A DNA stretch of 64,000 nucleotides from Palauibacter sp022826685 (GCF_965221685.1 NZ_OZ244907.1), one strand, 5' to 3'. Shown: positions 35,116-44,593, counted from the stretch's first letter. A program made the numbers and translations. The notes: generated by a model from the letters alone, not told the origin.

Positions 35116-36831
35116 CTAGCCGGGGTCCACCGTGAACACCATGGACATGCCGGCCTCCAGGTGCTCCGCAATATGGCAGTGCGCCATCCATCGGCCAGAG
35201 TTGGAGGCCTCGAGCAGGATGTCGAACGTCGATCCGACCGGGATCACGACCGTGTCCTTCCACGCGAGATTGTCCGACGGCACCCCGTCCTTCGAGAGCA
35301 CGAGGAAGCGCTGGCCGTGGATGTGGATCGGGTGCTGCATCGGGTGGAACGAACGGCGCTGGTTGTGGATGCGGATCTTCCGCACGTCGCCCACGGTGAA
35401 GCGCCAGTCGATGTCCCCGTTCTCCTTCCCCGTCCGGGTGTCGCGCAGGATCCACGTCAGGTTCTCCGACGTCGCGAGGAAGTTCATCATCGGCATCGCG
35501 TCGGTCCACTCGACGGGCGGGAAGTAGAGGGTGTCGATCGCCATCACCGCGACGATGTCGCTGGGCAGGTCCCCGACCCGGACGGTGAGTTCGAGTTCGT
35601 GGTCGACGGGCCGGCCGAACTCGGCGCGGTAGCGGTCGATGTCCTCGATGACGTCCTGGTGTTCGCGCAGGGTCTCGAAGGCCGTCCCGTGGTCCTCCGC
35701 CACCGGTTCGTCGAGGACGGTGACGATCCCGAGCGTGTCGGTTTTGGGATAGAAGCGGCCGTTGAAGTGGTCGATGGCCTGGATCGGGTTCAGGAGCGCC
35801 CAGGTCCCCGGTTCGTCGAAGCGGGCGTCGACGATGTACCGCTGGGCCGGGGCGAGGACGACGTTCGAGACGAAGCTCTCGCGCTCGAACTTGCTCACGT
35901 CGGCGCCCACGAGCTTCATCTCCGCGCCCTCCAGGACGAGGTTGAAGGTGCGCGTGTTCGCGACGTTCGTGAGGTAGAGCCGGCGGATCTCGCCGCGGCG
36001 GACCGTCGCCTCCCAGCGCGGCTCGCCGTTCACGAGCAACTGGTTCCCGAAGCGGCCCATGAGCGTCTGCACGGCGGCTTCGCGTCCCCAGGGGAAGAGT
36101 CCCCCGTCGTCGACGAGCAGGTCGTCCAGCATGAGGAAGTCCTCCCCGTGCGCGGGGCCGTAGTAGTCGGGCGCCGGCGCGTCCACGAGCATGTTCCCGT
36201 ACAGGCCGAGGTCCTGCTGGATGTCCTCGCGGTGGTGGGGGTGGTACCAGTAGAGGCCGGCGTCCCGGAAATGGACCCGGTACATGAACGACTCGCCGGG
36301 TTCGACCGGGTCCTGGGTGACGCCGGGGACGCCATCGAACTCGTTCTCGAGCCGGATGCCGTGCCAGTGGACGGCCGTCGGCAGGTCGATGTGGTTCGTG
36401 AAGAGGACGATGATCTCCGCGCCCTGCGGGACGCGGATGAGGGGCCCGGGATACTGCCCGTTGAAGCCGTACATCGTGAAGGTCCGCGGTCCGATGGTGC
36501 GGCGGACGAACCCGGCCTCGAGGCGGAGCGTGTCGCCGTGGGCCATCTCCACGACCTCGCGGAAGACGGCCTCCGGGAGCATCGCGGGATCGTGGCCCGG
36601 GTCGGGCAGGTACGGGGTCACGCCGGGGACGGCGCCCATCAGGCCCGGCAGCATCATCGGCATCGGGATCGGCTGCGGCGGCATGCGCCACACGGCTCCC
36701 ATGCTGTCCGTCGCCATCATGTGGCCCGCGTGCTGCTGCCCCGATGCCGGTGCGCCCGCCGGTCCGACGAGCGCCGTGAGGGCGGCGGCGAGGGCGAAGT
36801 GTCGGGCCACCCGCGCGCCCGGTCTGCTCAC
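35116..36831 (-). CDS. Three-domain multicopper oxidase (CopA/CotA laccase type)
   Basis: A 571-residue exported oxidase. Start taken as GTG 36831, nine bases after the previous stop, with a signal-like stretch FALAAALTALVGPAGA. Copper sites: HWHGI, WYHPHHRE, HPMQHPIHIHGQRFLV and HCHIAEHLEAGM, which hold the type 1, 2 and 3 coppers. A methionine-rich segment (MPPQPIPMPMMLPGLMG) sits near residue 50 and resembles metal-binding loops of CopA-type oxidases. It would oxidise copper or phenolics in the periplasm. It is flanked by a secreted unknown and an LVIVD protein in one transcriptional run. Confidence 0.88.
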   Translation of the reverse strand: MSRPGARVARHFALAAALTALVGPAGAPASGQQHAGHMMATDSMGAVWRMPPQPIPMPMMLPGLMGAVPGVTPYLPDPGHDPAMLPEAVFREVVEMAHGDTLRLEAGFVRRTIGPRTFTMYGFNGQYPGPLIRVPQGAEIIVLFTNHIDLPTAVHWHGIRLENEFDGVPGVTQDPVEPGESFMYRVHFRDAGLYWYHPHHREDIQQDLGLYGNMLVDAPAPDYYGPAHGEDFLMLDDLLVDDGGLFPWGREAAVQTLMGRFGNQLLVNGEPRWEATVRRGEIRRLYLTNVANTRTFNLVLEGAEMKLVGADVSKFERESFVSNVVLAPAQRYIVDARFDEPGTWALLNPIQAIDHFNGRFYPKTDTLGIVTVLDEPVAEDHGTAFETLREHQDVIEDIDRYRAEFGRPVDHELELTVRVGDLPSDIVAVMAIDTLYFPPVEWTDAMPMMNFLATSENLTWILRDTRTGKENGDIDWRFTVGDVRKIRIHNQRRSFHPMQHPIHIHGQRFLVLSKDGVPSDNLAWKDTVVIPVGSTFDILLEASNSGRWMAHCHIAEHLEAGMSMVFTVDPG

Positions 36832-36839
36832 ACTTCTGC

Positions 36840-37379
36840 TCAGTAGTAGAGCTGGCAGTTCATGGCCTCGAAGGGGCCGTGCCCGGCCATCGTGTGGAGC
36901 CGGCCGGAGGGCGAGAGGCCGGTGAGCATGATCGGTCCCTGCCAGCGCTCGACGTCCGCCGAGGCCTCTTCGCTCACGAAGATGAGGAACTGGTTCCAGG
37001 CGACCCGCCCCGCGAGCCGGTTGTCCTCGCCGAGCGTGCCGAGCTGCACCCACTCGTCGAGTTCGGGCTTCGCGGCCCACGCGACGTAGACGGCCCCGCG
37101 CCGCTTGCGCATCTGCTCGACCTGGATCTCGATGTCGAAGGTCTGGAAGCCGCCCTCGTCGACGGTGATCTCGAAGGGCGAACCGGGCTGCGTGAGCGTC
37201 ATCGATCCGCGGCTCCCGGGCGCGCTCTGGGTGCCGGAGAGCCGGACCACTTCGGGGGTGAGGAGGCAGGCGCCGGTCGGACCGGCGGCCCGCGCCTCGC
37301 CCGCGACGAGGGTGCCGAGGGCGACCGCGAAGACGGCAGCGGCGCCGATCACGCTGGTGGACTGACTCACGCTCTTCAT
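36840..37379 (-). CDS. Secreted protein of unknown function in the multicopper oxidase unit
   Basis: A 179-residue protein. The ATG at 37379 opens a signal peptide (VIGAAAVFAVALGTLVAG, cleaved near ARAAG). The mature part has a conserved-looking segment 'GFQTFDIEIQVEQMRKRRGAVY', then VYVAWAAKPELDEWVQLGTL, and ends in CQLYY. Two cysteines (one near residue 40 and one near the end) could form a disulfide. I do not recognise the family; VYVAWAA with ELDEWVQLG recalls anti-sigma/carboxypeptidase regulatory-like beta domains. The next gene starts nine bases later and encodes the oxidase, so the two probably act together. Confidence 0.65.
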   Translation of the reverse strand: MKSVSQSTSVIGAAAVFAVALGTLVAGEARAAGPTGACLLTPEVVRLSGTQSAPGSRGSMTLTQPGSPFEITVDEGGFQTFDIEIQVEQMRKRRGAVYVAWAAKPELDEWVQLGTLGEDNRLAGRVAWNQFLIFVSEEASADVERWQGPIMLTGLSPSGRLHTMAGHGPFEAMNCQLYY

Positions 37380-37483
37380 GCCTCGAAAGGTCGATTCCTG
37401 CGTCCCGCCTTGCAAGCACCCGCCGCCCGGGTTGCCGGCGCCGGCGGGGAGGCGCGCGTCACGGACGACTGTCGTGCAGCTCG

Positions 37484-38308
37484 TTACGTCCGCCGAGGCC
37501 TCCCGCGTCTCCCGTCTCCGCCGTCGGGCCGGCCGGTCTCGGCGTCCGTGAGATCGAGGCCCAGGTCGAAGGTGGCGGCGTATCCGTCGTCCGCCTCGCT
37601 CACCTGCGCCAAGAGGCTCTCGCCACCGTCCTGGAAGATGCGGTCGTCGGCGTTCATCCTCGTGCGTTGTCCGCGCGCGGCGTACGGCGCCTGCGCGTGC
37701 ACCTTGTCCGTGAGCGCCTCGTCGAAGTAGAGCTGCGAGGTGAACTCGTAGGGCTGTCCGGCGACCTCGGTGCGCACCTTGAAGTGGACGTGGACGGCGC
37801 GCGCGCGGTACCAGCCCGGAAAGATCGTGGTGAACCGGGCCACGCCGTCGTCATCCGTGAGCTGGTGGCCGCGCAGGAACTGCCTGTCTCTGGCCGCCGC
37901 GGGGGCTCCCTCGTCTTCGACCCCCGAGTACACGCCGTCGGCGTCGCACTGCCACAGGTCGACGACCGCGCCGGGGAGCGCCGAGCAGTCGCCCTGCGCG
38001 ATCCGGGAGACGTTGAACCTCAGCGTCAGCGGGATGCCGTCGCTCACCGCTCCGGTCGACGGGTCGGACCGGATGTCCGACCGTTCGAGTCCCGCATCCA
38101 CGAAGAAGGGCCCTTCGGTCTGTTCGGGCTTCGCCACGCAGGCCGGCAGCGCGCGAGCGATCCCCTCCGCCTGGGCGGCGAGAGCCACATCCGGGCCCGT
38201 CCCGAGAATCCACCGGCCGGCGGCCAGCGCCCCGCCGCCCACGCCGAGGGCGGCGAGAGCCTCGCGCCGCGTGAGTATCCGTCCCCGTTCCTCGTCATCG
38301 TGCGTCAT
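37484..38308 (-). CDS. Tat-exported intradiol ring-cleavage dioxygenase family protein
   Basis: A 274-residue protein. The twin-arginine-like motif LTRREALAALGVGGGALA precedes a mature domain with TEGPFF, VVDLWQCDADGVYSG, FTTIFPGWYRARAVHVHF. The iron ligands (two Tyr, two His) expected in catechol dioxygenases are in those segments (Tyr in GVYSG and GWYRA; His in HVHF). The family opens catechol or hydroxyquinol rings. Exported Tat forms exist in soil bacteria. No catechol pathway genes are adjacent. Confidence 0.85.
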   Translation of the reverse strand: MTHDDEERGRILTRREALAALGVGGGALAAGRWILGTGPDVALAAQAEGIARALPACVAKPEQTEGPFFVDAGLERSDIRSDPSTGAVSDGIPLTLRFNVSRIAQGDCSALPGAVVDLWQCDADGVYSGVEDEGAPAAARDRQFLRGHQLTDDDGVARFTTIFPGWYRARAVHVHFKVRTEVAGQPYEFTSQLYFDEALTDKVHAQAPYAARGQRTRMNADDRIFQDGGESLLAQVSEADDGYAATFDLGLDLTDAETGRPDGGDGRRGRPRRT

Positions 38309-38340
38309 GTCGTACCTCCTCGTACCTCAGTCGGGCTACA

Positions 38341-38859
38341 TCAGTCGGACTTCGGCTCATCCTCCTCGATGACGATCTCCCGCCCGGACGGCCGTTTGCC
38401 TGCGCGGCTCGGCCGACGAGCCCCGGGACGCCTCACGAAATCTCCGTGGAGTCCCGAGAATCCCCCGGGCCCGCCCACGACACGGATCGCGCCGCCCTCG
38501 ACCTGCCTGCCGAGCCAGTTCCGGACGCGGGCGATGAGCCGCCCCCGCACGGGCGGGATCAGGAGCAGGATGCCGGCGATGTCCGTGATGACGCCGGGCG
38601 TGATGAGGACGACCCCCGCGGCGAGGATCAGCAGGGCGTGGACGAGCGATTCGCCCGGGAGCCCGCCCCCCTGCAGTTCATCCCGGACGGCGAGCCAGGC
38701 CCTCAGCCCCTCGCGGCGGGCGAGCCATGCACCCGCCGCGCCCGTCCCGATGACGAGAAGGAGGGTGGGGCCGAACCCGAGCAGGCCGCCGACGCGAATG
38801 AGGAGCGCGAGTTCGACGACGGGAACGATCGTGAACAGCAGAAACAGGCGGAGGAGCAT
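38341..38859 (-). CDS. fxsA: FxsA family membrane protein
   Basis: A 172-residue inner-membrane protein. Two or three hydrophobic helices: LLRLFLLFTIVPVVELALLI, LLLVIGTGAAGAWLA and ALLILAAGVVLITPGVITDI. The conserved GVVLITPGVITDIAGILLLIPPVR is the FxsA signature. FxsA limits phage T7 exclusion by F plasmid in E. coli; its ordinary role is unclear. The C-terminal 60 residues are basic and then acidic (REIVIEEDEPKSD). Confidence 0.9.
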   Translation of the reverse strand: MLLRLFLLFTIVPVVELALLIRVGGLLGFGPTLLLVIGTGAAGAWLARREGLRAWLAVRDELQGGGLPGESLVHALLILAAGVVLITPGVITDIAGILLLIPPVRGRLIARVRNWLGRQVEGGAIRVVGGPGGFSGLHGDFVRRPGARRPSRAGKRPSGREIVIEEDEPKSD

Positions 38860-38895
38860 GGTCAGAATCCGGAGAGCATCACGGTCCGGACACCG

Positions 38896-39300
38896 TCAGA
38901 AGCCCATCATCGCCCGGACGGCCGGGTCGATCCTCTCGGGCGTCCAGAACGGCTTCCAGACGAGGCTCACGACCGCCTCCTCCACGCCGTCCACCGTCTC
39001 CGCCGCGTCCTTGGCCCCCCCGAGAATCTGACCCCCCGCCGGGCAGCCGGGACTCGTCAGCGTCATCGTGACCTTCGCCTCGCCCTCCTCGACCTCGACA
39101 TCGTACACGAGTCCGAGGTCCACGATGTTGATGCCGAGTTCGGGATCCGTCACGGTGCGGAGCGCAGTCCGCACCTTCTCCTCGATCTCGGGCGACTCCC
39201 CTTCCGATGGGGTCTCGTCCGCCGAGCCCATGCCGTCCATCGGATCCCTCGTATCCTTCGCTTCCATCGTATCCGTCACCTTTCGATCGTTGTCCGACAC
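38896..39300 (-). CDS. MIP18/SufT-type Fe-S assembly factor
   Basis: A 134-residue protein of the MIP18 (DUF59) family, which helps mature Fe-S proteins. Signature: EEKVRTALRTVTDPELGINIVDLGLVYDV, then TLTSPGCPAGGQI with the conserved cysteine. An acidic N-terminal extension of about 30 residues precedes the domain. Start: GTG 39300 with GAGGG just upstream; TTG at 39303 and ATG at 39267 are alternatives. It sits among an oxidoreductase and an FxsA gene. Confidence 0.88.
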   Translation of the reverse strand: MSDNDRKVTDTMEAKDTRDPMDGMGSADETPSEGESPEIEEKVRTALRTVTDPELGINIVDLGLVYDVEVEEGEAKVTMTLTSPGCPAGGQILGGAKDAAETVDGVEEAVVSLVWKPFWTPERIDPAVRAMMGF

Positions 39301-39324
39301 CAACCCTCTATCCCGCCAACTCCT

Positions 39325-40560
39325 CTATCCCACCAACTCGCCGGGGCGCACGCCCGGCTTCTCGAACTCCTTCAACAGATCCTCTACCGTGGGGCGCGCG
39401 CGCACCAGCGCCCGGCAGTCCTCCATCGCGCCGCTCGCATTGATGAGGATCGTGCCGGTGAGCCGGTTGTCCGTCACGCAGTAGACGATCGAGCGGCCGG
39501 AGCCGAGTTCGCCGGAGACGATCGTGCGGTCCACCTCGGCTGTCTCCCCGAACACGTTGATGCTGAGATCGAACACGTGCGTGAAGAAGTAGGAGAGGTG
39601 GTCGAACGCCTCCCTTGCGCCGGCCATGTTGCGGCCCGCGTGGCGCCCGTGCGCGCGGGCGTGGTCCCAGTGCTCGAGGCGCGAGAGTCCGCCCCCCATG
39701 GGATCCGGGAAGCGGGCCACGTCGCCCGCCGCGTAGATGTGAGGCGCTGTCGTCTCGGCGAACCCGTCCACGACGATCCCGTCCTGGACCGCGAGGCCGG
39801 CTTCGGCGCCGAGTTCATCGTTCGGCGACATCCCGACGCCCATGATCGCAAAGTCGGTGGGGATCTCCTCGCCGCTGTCGAGCACGACCCGCGCAAGACG
39901 TCCCTCGCCTTCGAAGGCGGCCACGCCCGAGCCCATCATGAATCCCACGCCACGCTCCTCGAAGTAGCGGCGGAGGAAGCGCGCGATCGTCTCCGGAAAG
40001 ACGCGCGCCCAGACGCGAGGCTCCACTTCGAGGACGACGGCATCGACGTCGAACTTCGACAGCGATGAGGCCAGTTCCATCCCGATGAAGCCGGCGCCGA
40101 CGAGCACGACGCGCGACGCGCCGCGGGCGATCTCGCGCAGTTGCTCGGAGTCGGCGGCCGTGCGGAGGGTCGACACGCCCGGGAGGTCGCTTCCCGGCAC
40201 CTCGAGCCGCTTCGCCCGCCCACCCGTGGCGATCAGAATGCGACGGCCCCGGAACGCGTCTCCCGCTGCCGTGTGGATGGTCATGGCGCGAGCGTCCAGA
40301 CGCTTCACCGCCGCGTCCGTGAACAGCGTGAGTTCGTCCGCCTGGTCATCGAACCAGCGCGCGGGCTTCACGTGCAGCAGGTCGCGCGGCGCCCCCTCCG
40401 CCTGCAGGAACTCCTTCGACAGGGGAGGCCGGTGATAGGGAGGGTCCGGCTCTTCGGCGAAGATGGCGATCGACCCTTCGCTGTCGATGTCCCGGATCCC
40501 GTCCACCGCCGAGACCGCGGCGAGTCCGCCGCCCACGATGACGTAGTCGAAGCTCTTCAT
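39325..40560 (-). CDS. NAD(P)H-dependent FAD oxidoreductase (ferredoxin/rubredoxin reductase-like)
   Basis: A 411-residue flavoprotein. Two Rossmann motifs: VIVGGGLAAVSAV (FAD) and VVLVGAGFIGMELA (NAD(P)H), with YAAGDVARF as the second FAD signature. The layout with RPPLSKE resembles AIF and ferredoxin/putidaredoxin reductases, which pass electrons to a small Fe-S protein. The partner is not in the window. It could serve a P450 such as the one at 59696, but that is a distant guess. It is packed with a lipoprotein gene seven bases upstream. Confidence 0.9.
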   Translation of the reverse strand: MKSFDYVIVGGGLAAVSAVDGIRDIDSEGSIAIFAEEPDPPYHRPPLSKEFLQAEGAPRDLLHVKPARWFDDQADELTLFTDAAVKRLDARAMTIHTAAGDAFRGRRILIATGGRAKRLEVPGSDLPGVSTLRTAADSEQLREIARGASRVVLVGAGFIGMELASSLSKFDVDAVVLEVEPRVWARVFPETIARFLRRYFEERGVGFMMGSGVAAFEGEGRLARVVLDSGEEIPTDFAIMGVGMSPNDELGAEAGLAVQDGIVVDGFAETTAPHIYAAGDVARFPDPMGGGLSRLEHWDHARAHGRHAGRNMAGAREAFDHLSYFFTHVFDLSINVFGETAEVDRTIVSGELGSGRSIVYCVTDNRLTGTILINASGAMEDCRALVRARPTVEDLLKEFEKPGVRPGELVG

Positions 40561-40567
40561 CGACAGG

Positions 40568-41092
40568 TCATCCTCCCGCGTCTTCGGCCGACTGGTCGTG
40601 GACGATGAGCCAGGCCCCTTCCACGTTCAGCAGGACGAGCGTGAACGGCCCCGTCGATGTGACCGTCCCGTCGCGTTCGAGGACGTAGCGCGCTGTCGCG
40701 ACGCCGACCCGCTCATCCACCTCCCGGACCCGCAGGCTCTCGAAGCGGAGGCTGTCGCGCGCCGCGCCCGGCGCGAATCCCGGCGCGTATCGCTCCCGGA
40801 TCCCGTCGAAGCCTTCGATGAGCCCGGTTGCGCCGATATAGGTCGTCGTCGGAGACGGGGAGAAGGCGCTCATGAAGCCATCGAGATCGCCCGCGTTCCA
40901 CGCCATCGCCTGCCGGTCCAGCAGGGAGGCGGCCTGCTCGGCGAGATCGGGCCCCTCGTCGGCCACGGGAGCGCCGTTGCTGTCCAGCCGCTCGAGACGG
41001 CAGCCCCCCAGCGCGAGTCCGGCGGCCAGGGCGACCGCCGTCGCCGCCGCGAGCCGCGAAGCTCGCCTCGCGATCGGTCGGGTTCGGGTCAT
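40568..41092 (-). CDS. SnoaL/NTF2-like lipoprotein
   Basis: A 174-residue lipoprotein: the signal ends in LALGGC (lipobox). The mature part has the DUF4440/NTF2-like fold: EQAASLLDRQAMAWNAGDLDGFMSAF, GIRERYAPGF and DGTVTSTGPFTLVLL. It is related in fold only to the secreted protein at 31372. The function is unknown. It lies five bases after the alpha/beta hydrolase gene stop and is probably co-transcribed. Confidence 0.82.
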   Translation of the reverse strand: MTRTRPIARRASRLAAATAVALAAGLALGGCRLERLDSNGAPVADEGPDLAEQAASLLDRQAMAWNAGDLDGFMSAFSPSPTTTYIGATGLIEGFDGIRERYAPGFAPGAARDSLRFESLRVREVDERVGVATARYVLERDGTVTSTGPFTLVLLNVEGAWLIVHDQSAEDAGG

Positions 41093-41097
41093 TCGTC

Positions 41098-41976
41098 TCA
41101 CCTGAGTGCGCGCGTGAACAGTTCGATCGAGGCGTCGATCGCCTCTTCGAGTTCCGGCGTCGTCCCCGCGAACGGGTGTCCGGCCTGGAACGTGTGCGTC
41201 CCTCCATCTACCCCGACGAGCCGCGCAAGGTCGCCCACCGCGTCGGCGATCCGCCAGGCGTCGCTGAAGGGCACGGATTCGTCGGCCGTCCCGTGCACCA
41301 CCGTGACCGGAATCCGCAGGCTCGCGGCGCTGGCGAGCACGTCGAGGCGCTCCCGGTTCGCGCGCATGTCGTCGAGTACGTTTCGCTCGAGCGGCATGTC
41401 CTGCTTCGTGCGCGCGTTCGGGATGATCACGGTCTCCCCCGCCTCCCACCGGTCGGCGAAGCTCTCGTAGCGGGTGACCGAGGAGATCGAGGCCCACGTG
41501 ACGAGCCCCCGCACCTGGGATCGGAGACCCGCCTTCAGGATGCAGGTGGCGCCGCCCCGGCTGTGTCCGAGCAGGCCGAAGCGCGTGGCCGGGGCGACCT
41601 CCACGTCGCCGAGCCGGCCGGTCGCGAGTCCATCGAGGATGGCCTCCAGGTCCCAGAGTTCGCGGGAGAAGGTGTTGTGGCTGAAGGCCTCCAGGTCGTC
41701 GAAGTCCGAGTCGCGCACGCCGGAGCCATCGAAGTTGAAGGAGACGACAGGGATCCCGGTTTGCTCCGCGAGTCGTTCGCAGAGTTGGGGGAAGAAGCCC
41801 CAGTCCTTGAACCCCTTGAAGCCGTGGCAGACGACGATGGCCGCGCTGCTGCCCTCGCTGGCGGCCTCGACGGGGGCGGCGGCTTCGCCGGGAGCCGCGT
41901 CCGACCAGTAGTCGCCGCGGAGGTCCGCGCCCGGCGGCGTGAGTCGGAACGGGGTTCGCGTCACGGTCTGCGTCAT
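41098..41976 (-). CDS. Alpha/beta hydrolase (dienelactone hydrolase/peptidase S9-like)
   Basis: A 292-residue cytoplasmic hydrolase. The ATG at 41976 begins MTQTVTRTPF. The oxyanion region is CHGFKGFKDWG. The nucleophile is GHSRGGAT (Ser), Asp in HGTADESV and His in GGTHTFQAG, an intact triad. It is similar to predicted esterases of the DLH superfamily. The substrate is not known. It follows the adenosyltransferase by seven bases. Confidence 0.88.
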   Translation of the reverse strand: MTQTVTRTPFRLTPPGADLRGDYWSDAAPGEAAAPVEAASEGSSAAIVVCHGFKGFKDWGFFPQLCERLAEQTGIPVVSFNFDGSGVRDSDFDDLEAFSHNTFSRELWDLEAILDGLATGRLGDVEVAPATRFGLLGHSRGGATCILKAGLRSQVRGLVTWASISSVTRYESFADRWEAGETVIIPNARTKQDMPLERNVLDDMRANRERLDVLASAASLRIPVTVVHGTADESVPFSDAWRIADAVGDLARLVGVDGGTHTFQAGHPFAGTTPELEEAIDASIELFTRALR

Positions 41977-41983
41977 GTCTTGA

Positions 41984-42607
41984 TCATCCGCCGTCGTCGC
42001 GCTGCCGCTGCGGCAGCCACATCGCGTCCTCGCGGCCGGCGCGCCGGTTCGCGGCGCGGGCGAGGGTGAACAACAGATCGGAGAGACGGTTGATGTAGGG
42101 GACGACGACTTCGGCGAGATCCGGCTGGGCATCGAGGAGAGCCGTGACGCCCCGCTCCGCCCGCCGACAGACGGTGCGCGCGATGTGCAACTGCGCGGCG
42201 AGGGGCGACCCGCCGGGCAGAACGAAGGCGTCGAGTTCGGGAAGCTCGGCGTCCAGCGCGTCGATCCAGGCCTCGAGCGCGTCGATCCGGTCAGCGGAGA
42301 GCGCGGGAATCGTGCCCTTTCGCAGCAACCGCTCGGGGTTCGCGGAGGCGAGGCGCGCCCCGATCGTGAACAGGTCCTCCTGGACGGCCCCGAGCGCCGG
42401 CCCGGAGTCGCCGAGCGTCGCGCCCTCCGGGTCGAGCGCGAGCGCCACCCCGATCACGGCGTTGAGTTCGTCGACCGTGCCGTACGCCGCGACCCGCGCA
42501 TCGTCCTTTGGGACCCGCGCCCCTCCGAGGAGACCGGTCTCCCCTCCGTCCCCGCCTTTCGTGTATATCTTCAATCGAGATTTGGCCGTAATGGGGTTTG
42601 GCCGCAT
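41984..42607 (-). CDS. ATP:cob(I)alamin adenosyltransferase, PduO type
   Basis: A 207-residue enzyme that adenosylates cobalamin to make coenzyme B12. Signature: KIYTKGGDGGETGLLGG for ATP binding, RRAERGVTALL and YINRLSDLLFTLARAAN. The ATG at 42607 is preferred to the longer frame from 42742. It shows the organism handles cobalamin, which queG also needs. The divergent ggt start is about 90 bases away. Confidence 0.94.
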   Translation of the reverse strand: MRPNPITAKSRLKIYTKGGDGGETGLLGGARVPKDDARVAAYGTVDELNAVIGVALALDPEGATLGDSGPALGAVQEDLFTIGARLASANPERLLRKGTIPALSADRIDALEAWIDALDAELPELDAFVLPGGSPLAAQLHIARTVCRRAERGVTALLDAQPDLAEVVVPYINRLSDLLFTLARAANRRAGREDAMWLPQRQRDDGG

Positions 42608-42696
42608 GCCGCGCGTCGTGCGCCAGGCTGAGGGGCAAACCTTAACAGCCCGCGCCGAAACACCGCCACCGGGCACCGCCAAAAAGGAGTCGTGAC

Positions 42697-44478
42697 GTGA
42701 AGACCGACGGAACCGACCTCCGACCCGAGGATGTTCAGTCACGAAGGGCCTTCATCGCGACGGCGGCGGCCGGCGTGGGCGCCGTCGCCTCCGGCTCGCT
42801 CGCCGCGTGCGGAGCGGACGGCGGGGAGAGTGCGGCGGGCGCGCGAGATGCGGGGGCCACGGACGCGGGTGGCGGGATCGTCGTCGCGCGCGGGCCGATC
42901 GCGGTGGAGGCCGGAATCGGCGCGCTCAGGCGCGGCGGCAACGCGATCGATGCGGCCGTCGCGACGGCCTTCGCGCAGTTCATCACGACGCCGTTCTCGG
43001 CCGGTGTCGGCGGTTTTGGGTGCATGGTCGTGTACGACGCGGGCACCGGGCGCGCCACGTCCATCGACTTCCACGGGCGGGCGGGGAGCCGGGCGACGCC
43101 GGACATCTACCGGAGCGCGCTCGAGGGGCGGATCTACGGACACGCGGACCGCTGGAAGGTGCGCGGCGACATCAACCAGATCGGTTACAAGTCCGTCGTG
43201 ACTCCCGGGACGGTCGCCGGGCTGTGGGAGGCCTGGAGCCGGTTCGGGACCCGGCCGTGGGCCGAACTCGTGGAGCCGGCGATCCGGCTCGCCTACGACG
43301 GCTTCGACATCCCCGGCGCGCTCGCGCGCGGCTTCACGACGCGGACGGAGTCGTCCTCGGGCGTGGTTCCGTTCTTCACCAAGGTTCAGACGACCGACGC
43401 CTCCGCCCGCATATTTCTCAACAACGGAGTACCGTGGCGGGCCGGGGAACGGCTCGTGCAGCCCGACTACGGCCGCACGCTCGAGCTCATCGCCGAGGGC
43501 GGCGCCGACGCGGTCTACCGGGGCGAGATCGCCGAGCGGATTGCGGCGGATTTCGAGCGCAACGGGGGCCTCCTCACGATGGCCGACCTCGAGGCGTACA
43601 CGCCCGACGTCTACGACCCGGTGCATGGCACGTACCGCGGACACGACGTGTTCTCCAACGCTCTGCCGGGCAGCGGCGCGCAGGTCATCGAGATCCTGAA
43701 CCTTCTCGAGGGCTACGACGTGCCGGGTCTCGAACACGGGAAGGCGGACCACGTCGAACTGCTCGGCCGCGCCCAGATCCTCTCCTTCATCGACCGGCGC
43801 CGGTACCACGGCGACCCGAAGTTCATCGACGACCCGACGGACATCCTGGTGTCGAAGGATCGCGCCGCGGAACTGAGAGGCTTCATCGACCGCCGTGAAC
43901 TCCCCCCGGATGTGCTGGAGGAGCCGCCCGAGGGGCCGGACACGACGCACCTCTCGACGGCGGACCGGGCCGGGAACTGCGTGGCGCTCACGCACACGTT
44001 GGGCTCCGCTTCCGGGGTCGTCACCGAGGGCCTCGGCTTCACCTGGAACAACTGCATGTTCCAGTTCAACCCGGTGGCGGGCCGACCGAACAGCATCGCG
44101 CCGAGGAAGGCGCGCATCACGGGGATCTCGCCCGCGATCGTGCTCAGGGACGGACAGCCCATCCTCGTCACGGGCGCGGCCGGCGGCACCCGGATCCTCG
44201 GCGCCGTCCAGCACACGATCAGCAATACGGTGGACTTCGGCATGTCGGCGCTGGAGGCGGTATCCGTCCCGCGCTGGCACTGGGAGGACCACCTCCTCGA
44301 GCTGGAGCCGCAGCTGTACCACCACCTGAAGGAAGAGTTGGAGGGACGCGGCCTGGACGTCGCGAACGACGCGTTCGTCGCGCAACTCCACGCGGTCGGA
44401 ATCGACCCGGATACCGGGCGACTGACGGGAGGACCGGACCCGCGCGGGTGGGGCGGAGGATCGGCCACGGCAGGTTGA
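42697..44478 (+). CDS. ggt: Gamma-glutamyltransferase, exported
   Basis: A 593-residue Ntn hydrolase that cleaves glutathione and other gamma-glutamyl compounds outside the cell. Start GTG 42697 after AAGGAG. A Tat-like SRRAFIATAAAGVGAVASGS and a lipobox-like SLAAC give a possible exported lipoprotein. The autocleavage site is the Thr-Thr-His in PDTTHLST: Thr416 becomes the N-terminal nucleophile of the small subunit. GGTRILGAV and the earlier FGCMVVYD also fit the family. It is single and precedes the tRNA cluster. Confidence 0.93.
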   Translation: MKTDGTDLRPEDVQSRRAFIATAAAGVGAVASGSLAACGADGGESAAGARDAGATDAGGGIVVARGPIAVEAGIGALRRGGNAIDAAVATAFAQFITTPFSAGVGGFGCMVVYDAGTGRATSIDFHGRAGSRATPDIYRSALEGRIYGHADRWKVRGDINQIGYKSVVTPGTVAGLWEAWSRFGTRPWAELVEPAIRLAYDGFDIPGALARGFTTRTESSSGVVPFFTKVQTTDASARIFLNNGVPWRAGERLVQPDYGRTLELIAEGGADAVYRGEIAERIAADFERNGGLLTMADLEAYTPDVYDPVHGTYRGHDVFSNALPGSGAQVIEILNLLEGYDVPGLEHGKADHVELLGRAQILSFIDRRRYHGDPKFIDDPTDILVSKDRAAELRGFIDRRELPPDVLEEPPEGPDTTHLSTADRAGNCVALTHTLGSASGVVTEGLGFTWNNCMFQFNPVAGRPNSIAPRKARITGISPAIVLRDGQPILVTGAAGGTRILGAVQHTISNTVDFGMSALEAVSVPRWHWEDHLLELEPQLYHHLKEELEGRGLDVANDAFVAQLHAVGIDPDTGRLTGGPDPRGWGGGSATAG

Positions 44479-44514
44479 CACTTTTCTCACGCGTTTGTAT
44501 CCTGCGGGTCGCGC

Positions 44515-44588
<74 letters not shown>

Positions 44589-44593
44589 TCTCT

